Shown here one piece after another: positions 55,502 to 64,000 of a stretch of 64,000 nt of DNA. The position numbers and the translations under genes were made by a program. The notes below the pieces were generated by a model. The model was not told where the DNA came from and made no database searches. It worked only from the letters and a program-made list of their open reading frames with translations. The number at the start of each line of letters is the position of its first letter. Positions within the stretch are counted from its first letter, which is position 1. The DNA is from Flammulina velutipes (Eukaryota > Basidiomycota > Agaricomycetes > Agaricales > Physalacriaceae). The stretch is taken from the NCBI GenBank assembly GCA_011800155.1, contig CM022375.1:1364001-1428000 (forward strand), read 5' to 3'.

Positions 55502-55906
55502 CCGTCCGCCTACCCTTCTTCGTGCTCGTCATCTTCATTGGTGCGTTATGTCCTTGCTGTCCCCACCGACTTTATATCTAATCCTTCTTCAGCCTTTCGT
55601 CGCTGTAAATAAGCTTTACTCCATGTTATACGGACCATGCTCTCCACCACCATGTATCGATAGTTTTCTCCTTCAAGTTTTCTCGTAGCTACCCATTGTG
55701 TGGCGTCCATTCCTTGATTCACCTCTTTCTTTACCGGCTGCTCTGTCGCGCGTGTTATACATTAGACATGTACTGGATACTATTACCTCTTGTTCTCTAC
55801 CAATTTATAGCTGGTTGTTTTTTTCGTGTCATAAATGAGTGGCGCAGATCAATAACTTAGTAATTTGGGATGTACAACATAGAAGAGAATACGCTCCAAC
55901 AGCTAG
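55502..55906. other. Intergenic, nothing seen
   Basis: No supported feature apart from two words of the dispersed TGTGGCG type. Confidence 0.5.
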
Positions 55907-57642
55907 CTAATGTAACTTCTTTATCGCATCAAGCGATAAGACCTCCATGCCATCCTGCCAACCCCTCAACCGACGCACAGTCTCCCGTAACATCAACAAC
56001 AAAACCCGCCTGATTTTGACCAGCGCTCCATTGGCAACACCAAATGCTGGTGGGGCCCACGGTAACACTCTTCCGTGAGTCGAAGGGCAATCCAAAAAGA
56101 GGTCCAACAGTTCTTGGTCGCCCTTGCGGATAAACTGCTCCGTCCGTAACAAATAACAGCAATAGCAAAGCTGATGGGAAACACCCATATCGTCGTCGAG
56201 ATTGGCGAACAAATATGACATAGCGGGATCGAGAGGATTCGACTTCGTCTCGCACGTCGGTAAACACAAGAGCGCCGCCTCAGGATGCACAGAAGCCGAC
56301 ACCCGTTGCTGCAGATCCCAACGTCGAGTGAAGATCCAGCCTTCCTTCTCGTCAACCACGGAAAGGAACGATCTCAAAGCGTCGTAGTACGTCTCATCCG
56401 ATTCCAAACGAGATTCACCGGTAAAGACGTAGAGGACACGAACTGGAGGAATTGACGAACGCGATAGATGGTTATAGTGACACTGTAACCAAACGGCGGA
56501 ATTCAGCATGCCGAGGATTTTCTCAATGTAATTATCGAGAAGTGCTGGGATGTTTGGGAGTCCGGTCAACGGAAATCGAGGCAGAGGGCACAATTCGAAT
56601 GTACCATCCCCGGCTGTAGTAGGCAATATCAATTAGAGCTCGAAAAGTTCCATAGCCACTCACTTCTCTCCAAGCTTAATGGATGGGCCTTATAACAGTC
56701 ACTCAGCGCGAGCGCAAGATTCGGATATCCTAAAAGTCCTATCCTGAATTCTTCTTGTTTCAAATTACGCTGATAAGTTTTCAGGAAACGCAGATATGGC
56801 ATCACGTTGGATTCTTTCGCATTGGCCAAGCCGTCCAGCACATTTCCTAGACCGTTTACGAAGAGCTGAACTTCAACAATACTCTCCAGAGATAGCCACT
56901 TGCTGAGAGGTCTAGTGTTAGGTCGATGGAGAATCTCCGTCGCGAAGATTTGGGCGTCATCCACGTCGAGACACTGAACGAAGAGGCCATCACGAAAAAG
57001 ACCAGTATCTTCTGTAAAGGAAGGTGTCCAATGCGAGAGTATGGTGCGGATTTCACCAGTGTGCGGCCCCGGCCCCGGCGGGAGAAGGGCATCAGAGGCA
57101 ATAACATCTTGTCGAATCCTAGTGATATGGTCGAGGGATAGTCGGTCTCCGGTGTTGCATTTCAAGGCCATCCACAGATTTCCTAGAGAATCGACTATCG
57201 GAGCTAGTATTTCGTCAGGTTATAAACACAACGTTGCCACAAAATATACCTTTTTCTGGCACCGTTGTGACAGATATGACATCCTTTTCTCCTGGGGATT
57301 GTCAGATCCAGTGACTGGAAATTATAGATAGAAGTACTTACGTATCGGTGTTGCGCTATCGGAAGAGGCAACCACAAGTTCGAGACCCGACTCCATCGTC
57401 AAACGCCCAGTGACAGCGACTCTCCTAGAATCCGTACTAAGACGGATCGCGAGATGATTGTAAAGCGACAGGTTGGGCTCGGGGTGATTCACAGATACTC
57501 CCGACGAGATCGTAGGATTCGAGAAAACATCCCAATGCTGAAGGCGATAGAGAAGCCCAGAAATTCGACAAATGTCCTCTCTCAAAGACTGCGTAGCGTT
57601 ATCCATTGATATGGTGAGGGCAGGTGGCAGATGGAGGGGCAT
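55907..57642 (-). CDS. OTT_1508-like deaminase-domain protein
   Basis: Four exons (57642-57342, 57291-57250, 57203-56664, 56613-55907) sum to 1590 nt, giving 529 aa. The N-terminal 300 residues are helical, with LREDICRISGLLYRLQHW near the start and FVQCLDVDDAQIFATEILHR in the middle, a layout seen in many fungal members. The C-terminal deaminase core has VHPEAALLC, the H-x-E zinc/proton-shuttle motif, and about 40 residues later GVSHQLCYCCYLL, which supplies the C-x2-C zinc ligands. Spacing and the GVS(K/H)..C..C context match the OTT_1508-like deaminases expanded in fungi. The family is thought to act on nucleic acids or nucleotides; the substrate is unproven. Key residues are present, so it may be active. 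Confidence 0.8.
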
Positions 57643-58411
57643 CCTTTATTATCGCGTGGTGTACTAACGTCTTTTGTTACGTGTTGGTCATCGTCCAAAC
57701 AGATGACTATGGCTATATGTCAGGACAAAGAACTATGGCTATATCAGGACAAGGAAAGTGAAGATGCCTTGTTGAATGAATGGTCTTCGGCCCTCGGTTC
57801 AGCACGCAGCTCGGTTTAGGCCGATTGAAATCTGCCGTAGGAGAGAGATTCAATCAGGACGCTATGAGCTTGTCGAATCATAACAGGCTTCGGAGGTTTA
57901 ACTGTCGTGGAGGATGATGGTAAAATACCAACCACGAAATATGGCTACCACGCGCCTTTCCTTTTCATTATGTCACATGATGCCATCCCCAGCGGCTAAT
58001 TTTACTCGTCAATTGGAGCGCACGTCTGCCATACGCTTCACCATCAGGACAATTGAACTTTTTCTAGACCATCCGAAATGCATACAACGAGCAAAATGGA
58101 TCTGAGAGATCAAAATCCTACCCGCCGATCAATTAGTAGGCTCCGGACGACTATTGAATCAGGCAGGCATGATTCAGTAACGCTGCCCAAAATGTGTACG
58201 AGAGGTTGCGTCAATACTTAGCCGACAATCTCCTGATATAGTAGTTATGCAACACGTTGCGTGAAGGCGGGGATGTTCCATGGTGATAAGCAACGATTTA
58301 ACGAGGATCGTGCTACGACCCCGAAAGGCAATACTGATTTCAACGGTTGTCCTTTGAAATAGGAATCACGTAGCACCGAGAGACATTTAAAAGAGCAGTA
58401 AAAATGACTTC
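57643..58411. other. Intergenic, nothing seen
   Basis: Short frames only. The right end is the promoter of the next gene. Confidence 0.45.
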
Positions 58412-58433
58412 AACATTATCTGCCCGGTGCAAT
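58412..58433 (+). promoter_or_regulatory. Shared upstream element of the transferase-like family, copy 3
   Basis: AACATTATCTGCCCGGTGCA in gene orientation, 103-124 bp upstream of the ATG. The AT-rich ATTTAAAAG box precedes it at about 58385. Confidence 0.7.
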
Positions 58434-58535
58434 TACTTCTCTCCAGACTCTTACGCAGGTGAGCCTTCCCTGGCTACTCACTTGCCCTGTCTTACCAGTG
58501 ATAGGTCGTAAAATATTCTCAACTCTTCTCTAACA

Positions 58536-59851
58536 ATGGTCGCCTTCACCTCTTCCTTCCGAGCAATTCTGCTCAGTGCTATCCTTCTTGGGATGTCCGC
58601 CAACGCTGCCCCCAGCCCAGGACCAGGCTCCCCCGGTTCTACGAATTCTGTAGGCTCAGGATATTCAATCGAGACGTCGGATGGGGTATGTGTCCACTCA
58701 AATCCTCAAATCCCATCTCACACTATACTGGCATATGTTTAGAACACCTGTCAAGCAAACAGTGGTTCTCATCTCAGGTTTAAAGACCCAGAATTCCTCG
58801 AACTATTTCCCGAATTCAAGAACCTCTCGACGCACCAACGCCGGGCAGGCGAAGGTGGATTCGATACGAAGAACCGTCCCGATCCTAGAACTACTATCAC
58901 CTTGTTCCATGGTACGGTTCCTAAGTTCGCTGCCCCGCTATACGACGGCATCAAGATCTTCCCTAACCCGGGTGATTTGTCGAGCAATGGTAATCACATT
59001 ATTTGTCGTCGCAGAATAATTATTGACGGGGAATGGGATAGGTGGTTTCTACCTCACGAACTCGTTGAGAGCCGCGGCGCAGTGGGGTTGTCATGGAAGA
59101 CAACAACCTGTCCCACAAACAGCTGTATTTGGTATGTGCATTTAGATCCCAACAAGTAGACCTTACCAATATTCTCCAGAATATGTCTGGGATGGAACGC
59201 AGTATATATATTTCCCGTGACTGCATTTTCATCCCCAACTAACAGATTCTAGGAAAGATTTGAAGATTTTGTCATACGGCGAGAAAGGGTTCGATGCTGA
59301 GGACTTCTACAAGGACGTAAGTGACAAATGCCGCTACTGCGCGTGAATACTGACCGTTCTTCCTATCAGTTCTGCGCATCCCATTATTGTCCTGATCATG
59401 TTAAACGAACTAAAGCCATGAAGGAAATTGACGATGCAAAATATGATATGATTGCAGGGTACGCTTGTTTTTCTATATTCATATGCATGAGTTTTAACGG
59501 ATTTATACAGGCCTATGATGGCTGTAGACAGTACGCTATTACGCGCATTCCTCCCTGGCATGATTACTGACACGTATCTTAGAGATCACCAGCGGATTTT
59601 ATCAATACGGAGTGCTCAATATTGAGAAGACAAAGGAACCGTATTTGAAAAGGACGGCTTACCATCTCTTGGACTGTGCACTTTTCCCCCAAGATGAGAT
59701 AGACACAGAAGATACTCAAGGTCCCGTTGAGGAGTTCTCGTCCGAGGAGAAGCAATCTGTGGGTCTGACGGGTGACAACACATTTACAGAGAGGCCAACG
59801 TGGAAGGGGGATGGCGAGATTGATTTGGGGGCTAGGCCAAAGGTTGCCTAG
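58536..59851 (+). CDS. Secreted ADP-ribosyltransferase-like protein 3
   Basis: Multi-exon gene from ATG 58536. Signal peptide MVAFTSSFRAILLSAILLGM with SANA cleavage site, Pro/Gly/Ser linker to about residue 50, then FKDPEFLELFPEFKNL. TTITLFHGTVPKFAAPLYDG lies near residue 105 and NPGDLSSNG after it. Beyond a 56-nt intron come FYLTNSLRAAAQWGCHGR (near residue 140) and AVFG. YVWDGTQ spans a splice site. FCASHYCPDHV, YDMIAG, PMM and DTEDTQGPVEEF lead to the stop at 59849-59851. In this member the intron before PMM uses an ordinary GT donor, and PMMPVGGG is changed to PMMAVD. The LFHGT and FYLT pocket motifs are intact. Likely secreted enzyme or binding protein; target unknown. Confidence 0.74.
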
Positions 59852-60006
59852 ATACAACTGTTATTAGATTACATGTGTTGCGTCCACAATAATCAATGAC
59901 CTTCCGATGATTCCAGTTGTCCTTTTCCATGCAATTGCTGATTTGTTCGCTCAAGCCTGGCGATCACACATGAAGATAAAATGAGGTACTATGGTAAGTG
60001 CTGTAT

Positions 60007-60135
60007 TAGGGAGTATTAGCTGAGTTCTGAAAGTACTTTCGGCCAACAAAAAACCCCTTCTCGTCCAATGAGCGCTAGCCATTCCACCGATATTGATCGC
60101 TGAAACCACTTTTAGACGCCAGCTAATACTCCCTA
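60007..60135. mobile_element. Miniature inverted-repeat element, about 125 bp, TA flanked
   Basis: GGGAGTATTAGCTG at 60009-60022 is the exact inverse of CAGCTAATACTCCC at 60120-60133, and both are flanked by TA (60007-60008, 60134-60135). Inverted similarity continues imperfectly for another 20 bp. Size, TA duplication and lack of coding capacity suggest a Tc1/mariner-type miniature element. It lies between two convergent transferase-like genes. Confidence 0.8.
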
Positions 60136-60449
60136 TTGCGTCAGAAATACACCGATATCAAAGGAAGACGATAAGGACACAAGTCCTTCGCGCAACACGT
60201 GATACAATGGTTGCGCCACACTTCTCCGTCCCGCGCTGATCGAGGATTTGTGTAATTGCTCTGTGAGACATTGTTCGGGTACAAAATGGATAAGCTCGAC
60301 TATATTAAATCACCACAATGTGATCGTTGACCGAGAACAGGAGTGGCGTCGGCCTCAAGGGAAAAGGTAGAGTTATTAATTAGATAGCGTCATCACGAAC
60401 CTCATATATTTTGTGTACTATAGACTAAATGTATGATACGCTAGATACA
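60136..60449. other. Intergenic, nothing seen
   Basis: No supported feature apart from a GCGCCACACTT word at 60213. Confidence 0.5.
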
Positions 60450-61857
60450 TTACTCTTTCTTTGCGTCTGGCCTAGCCGCTAGGTCTACCTTCCCAGCGTC
60501 GTCGTTCGCCCACGATCGTGGCGGTGCTCGACTTTTATAGGACTCATCTTGTGTCCATCCAATATCATCCTTTTCTTCCTTTGTGAATTGGTCAACGGGA
60601 CCTTGGGTATCTCGTGTGGTTATCTCTCCTGGTTGGAATTTATCGCACTTCAAACTATGGTAGGCCACTCTTGTCAGGAATGGCGGCTTAGCTATCGCTT
60701 CTTTTAGGATCGCGTATTGATAGAAACCGGGTGTTATATCTAAAGTGACATTTAACGTGGGATTGCGAAATAGATGAGCTAACATACCTCCACCGACAGG
60801 CATCATTGGTCTATATAAACCGTTAGGCTCCATATCATAGTGCGAAGCAATCAGAAAGGAACTTGCCCAGCAATCATGTCATGATCCTGCTTGACCAGTG
60901 CCTTAACTTTCTTCTGCATTTCTTTAGAGACAGCTATTTCGTCTGAACAGTTGTTATAGGCACAGAACTGCGGAATTAAAAGTTCAATTTGATGTGGGCC
61001 ACCAAGTGTCTCTGACTCTTACCGCTCTATATTCTGCTTTCGTCGTCCAGTCTGCATAGGACCGAATCTTCAAGGAACCTCTGCAAGTGTGTTAGTGTGG
61101 CGTAGTCATCGCGATGTGAACGCACTTGGTCGGATTCCATTTATATTCTACATGATCATCATTGGTACGGTGCAGTCGCTGAGAACGAGAGGATACGCAC
61201 CAAATACAACAGTTTCCGTGGCATTTTCTCGTCTTCCATGACAGCCCCATTGAGCTGCGGCTCTCAACGAGTTCGTAAGATAGAAGCCACCTAGGTTATT
61301 TCGGGTCAGAGAAACATATAAGCAAGCTGGCGTGCATCCTACCACTGGCCGACAGGTCTCCCCGATTTTTGAAGATCTGGACACCGTTGTACAATGATCT
61401 GGCGAACCTTGGCGCTGTACCATGAAATAGCGTAATTTCTTCAGTAGGTTCAGGACGGTCTTCAGTGTCGAACTGGAAGGAACCCTCTTCCGGTTCCACA
61501 GACCCTTCATCGCCACTAGCACGACGATTATTCGAAGGGGATTTGAATTCGGGAAATAGCGAGAGGAAGTCCGGGTCGGTAAACCTGTCTCGGGAACCGC
61601 TGTTGGCTATACATTCCTAGCGTTGCGTGTCAGCACGGGATAAAGCGTGAGCGAGGCGGGATACTGACTTTGCCATTGACAGTCTTGATTGAGTATCCTG
61701 AAGAGGTCGATATTGCCGAATTGGCGATTGAATAGTCAGATATCGGGGAAGAGGGAGTATCTGGTTGTTGTGGGCTCCCGGGAGCGGCGTTAGCGCAAAT
61801 CCCGAGAGCAATGGCAGAGAGAACAAATGCTCGGAAAGAAAAGTTGGAGCCAGGCAT
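60450..61857 (-). CDS. Secreted ADP-ribosyltransferase-like protein 4
   Basis: Multi-exon gene from ATG 61857 (MPGSNFSFRAFVLSAIALGI, cleavage near CANA). A Ser/Pro linker carries a partial internal repeat (YSIANSAISTSSGYSIK), followed by TDPDFLSLFPEF and an acidic segment. EEITLFHGTAPRFARSLYNG, NRGDLSASG, FYLTNSLRAAAQWGCHGR and VVFG come next. The C-terminal part has FCAYNNCSDE, DHDMIAG, a GC-donor intron (GCAAGT), PMMPVGGG and TTRDTQGPVDQF, ending ARPDAKKE at 60450. Unlike the others it starts MPG rather than MVA. Pocket motifs are intact. Convergent with copy 3, 600 bp away across a miniature element. Confidence 0.73.
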
Positions 61858-61948
61858 TTGGTAAAGAGCACTTTTGGAAGATTATACGACCTATATCTGG
61901 TTGGATTGTATAGGTGGAGACTTGGGAAGGCCTACCTGCGTTAGAATT

Positions 61949-61971
61949 ACTGCGCCGGGCAGGTGATGGTT
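61949..61971 (-). promoter_or_regulatory. Shared upstream element of the transferase-like family, copy 4
   Basis: ACTGCGCCGGGCAGGTGATG (plus strand), about 92-114 bp upstream of the ATG at 61857. Two positions differ from copy 1 in the CGGGCAG core flanks. Confidence 0.65.
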
Positions 61972-62163
61972 CAACTCGTATTTTCCTGTGGTTTTGAGTC
62001 TGCCTCGCCGCCTGTGGGACCTTCCAGCGGTTGACATTAGCATTGCAATGACATGTCCAAAGCACGGGGTCGACCTGAAATTTCAAACCGAAAAATGACG
62101 CCATTTATAGCAGTATTCTTGCATGTTTTGTAAAGACGACAATCTCCATGGGACACCGCCACC

Positions 62164-62817
62164 CAGGGGGATGGCACTGGAAAATTCCGCGAGATACGCT
62201 GGTGCAGCACCCTACGTCATTTCTGTCCATTTTGGTCAACGGCAATGTGCCGAATTTGATCTCATCAATCGATAGATAGATACTACGACCGCGACGGTCA
62301 TCTAAGAATATCATCTATATCTATCATGGCACGCAAAAAGGCGCCAACCAAAACGCACAACGGCCCCGATCTCTACACAACATACCACCATTCTGATCGA
62401 GGCGCCGGCTCAGATGATCTCTGATGCATTCATATCGAGAGCGGAGGAGAGACTTATGGGGGTGGCAGAGGATGTTACAGAGGAGTTCAGAGAGCGTACG
62501 CGTCATGTCGTTCCAGATAGTGAGGGAATGGAGGCCGTACAGGAGATCTTGAAACGGGAAAGAGCAGCAACTATTACGGTACATACTTATACAAAGAGGC
62601 AGCGAGCATGTACATACAGTAGACCAAATTCATAGCACATAAATACAATAGCCTTCATTGGGTTAACACAGCAACTCTACGTTATTCTGTATGCAGACGC
62701 GCCACAGCCGTGCCCTAGCCGAGCGGCTGATGTCGGCAAGACCCTTAGAAGACCTAGACTATGACGTGGGGTGCTGCACCAGCGTATCTCACGGAATTTT
62801 CCAGTGCCATCCCCCTG
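62164..62817. mobile_element. hAT-like non-autonomous element (654 bp) with perfect 8-bp target duplication
   Basis: 57-bp terminal inverted repeats (62164-62220 and 62761-62817, two mismatches) start CAGGGGGATGGCACTGG. They are flanked directly by identical CCGCCACC (62156-62163 and 62818-62825). An 8-bp duplication and CAG start point to the hAT superfamily. The interior holds no transposase. It contains a 32-codon frame from 62326 (ARKKAPTKTHNG near its start) and another open stretch at 62410-62600 without family match. Confidence 0.88.
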
Positions 62818-62825
62818 CCGCCACC

Positions 62826-63918
62826 GTCGCGTAGCTACTCACTGCATCAGGGCTAATGTTGATATTGATTGAATGTGCTAGAGTAAGAGTGTCGATATCC
62901 CTCGGACTCACCGGTTCCAAGTCTGAAGTCAGGTATCCTTGATAGTTCGCCTTTGCGTGATACGACTGTGAGGGAAATAGAGCGGAATCTGCCAGCCAGG
63001 TAGAGTCGCGACGTCACGAAGAGCAATAGTCGTCTGAGAGATCACTACAGCATGCATCGCCTACTTAAAAACAGAGACTCCGAATAGCTGTAATATGAAA
63101 ATCGCCGAGGCGTTGGCTGCTGACGCCCCGGCCCTTCAGATTGAATGAAACAAAGGAGACCTTGTTGATAGCTGGTGGTCCATGGTGGTGGTAGTCCACG
63201 CACACATTTGATACGATCAACAACTTACATGATCATTTCAATCCTGACTGTGGCGTCCCTAATTTTCGTCCAATCCTTCCTTCGTTTAACCTTCGATAAT
63301 TCGAATGTGTCGCCGTTTTGAAAGGGCATGCCATACCTTTTCTATGATGCTTTACACGGAGAAATCTGCCAGGTGCGGCCGTGGACACGGATTATAGGAA
63401 CACTGCCTGTAATTGTATGATTAGGGTTGAGATAATGAAATTAAGTGATGAAAAGACAAGCTAAATCCGTAGCTGTGGTGTGGCGGTAGGTGTTCGTATG
63501 CTATGCGCATATTTGCACGGTTACGTGATGCATGCGTAGCAATGCTTTATTGCTGTTACCGAGCAAGTCCCTGTGATCCATATATCGATGTTTGACGGCG
63601 CCACATAATCTGCACAGCGAGGAAATTGTTGCACTGTCTCCCTCTACGCAGCAAATATACGGCTCCGCGACTGTTCAACGTTCAACGTTCAGACTTTTGA
63701 AATGAACTTTCTCCGATAATTGCAACACGCGGTGTGCACGTGGGTGCGCACATGATTCGATTTTTTGTTTCGTTTGACATAGGTTTGCCTCTTACCACGA
63801 CGACAGTTCATGAAAATCGGTCACTGAGGATTGCATTTCCTTTGATTTATGGTTAATCTGGCCTTCTGGATGCTTCATCTCGCACGATTTCATTAATTCT
63901 CGACCCTCGACTATCACC
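62826..63918. other. Intergenic, nothing recognised
   Basis: No gene seen. Contains three copies of the dispersed TGTGGCG/CGCCACA word (63249, 63479, 63599) and the presumed promoter of the gene that leaves the window. Confidence 0.45.
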
Positions 63919-64000
63919 ATGCCTTCATTTCTGTCGAAAGTCTTTGGACGTAAAAAGTTGGACGACCAGGACCTGTCGCCGGCCCGCGTGTCGGCCCCGT
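63919..64000 (+). CDS. Start of a gene running off the right edge
   Basis: ATG in a good context (CACCATGCC) opens MPSFLSKVFGRKKLDDQDLS and continues PARVSAP to the edge with no stop. The start is basic and hydrophilic and lacks a signal peptide, so a cytosolic protein is likely. Too little is visible to name a family. Confidence 0.6.
   Translation, partial: MPSFLSKVFGRKKLDDQDLSPARVSAP

Noticed and set aside
1..64000. tRNA, rRNA and CRISPR features
   Set aside because: No cloverleaf, ribosomal or direct-repeat/spacer pattern was noticed on reading. A tRNA scan was not possible here, so isolated tRNAs could have been missed.

Overview
The window looks like an accessory, gene-duplication-rich stretch of a mushroom-forming basidiomycete (Agaricomycetes) genome. 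Supporting signs are genes split by many introns of about 50 nt, short intergenic gaps, and several families typical of that group: DUF6534 seven-helix membrane proteins, a DUF7137 protein, a CsbD-like protein, an OTT_1508-like deaminase, and secreted families with N-terminal signal peptides. Gene models were assembled by eye from conserved splice sites between paralogs. In eleven genes (one seven-helix copy, the transposase, three prodomain-like genes, MYND, nitronate monooxygenase, the 390-aa membrane protein, the two small secreted genes and the deaminase) the exon lengths sum to a whole number of codons. Layout, left: a Ty3/gypsy retrotransposon (gag, minus strand) runs off the left edge and has landed at the last splice acceptor of a seven-transmembrane (7TM) gene. 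Three more 7TM paralogs follow on the same strand (6.5-7.8, 13.8-15.0 and 16.5-17.8 kb). The second has an apparently intact 2.68-kb pogo-type DNA transposon 31 bp upstream of its ATG, which moves its TATA box 2.7 kb away. A Gly/His-repeat protein lies between copies 2 and 3. Layout, middle (18-46 kb): two secreted families are interleaved. One (about 205-290 aa) is built from a single domain resembling the prodomain of M35 metalloproteases (deuterolysin / peptidyl-Lys metalloendopeptidase) without any catalytic domain: four genes plus one broken fragment, partly organised as an inverted segmental duplication (33.5-35.0 against 40.5-42.5 kb). The other is a signal-peptide-bearing family with ADP-ribosyltransferase-like (DUF3990-like) motifs: four genes at 22.3, 44.7, 58.5 and 60.5 kb, all sharing a roughly 22-bp upstream element. 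Between them sit single-copy genes: MYND-finger protein, F-box protein, nitronate monooxygenase, DUF6534 protein, DUF7137 protein and a 390-aa membrane protein. Layout, right (46-64 kb): two tandem short-chain dehydrogenases, two related small secreted peptides, a CsbD-like protein, a second DUF6534 protein, an OTT_1508-like deaminase, two miniature inverted-repeat elements (one hAT-like with a perfect 8-bp target duplication), and the start of a gene that leaves the window at 63.9 kb. The most interesting possibility is functional coupling of the secreted transferase-like family, the orphan prodomain-like family (possible protease inhibitors) and the 7TM array in secretion, defence or competition. 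This is inference: the sequence shows only shared neighbourhood, shared duplication history and, within families, shared promoter elements.
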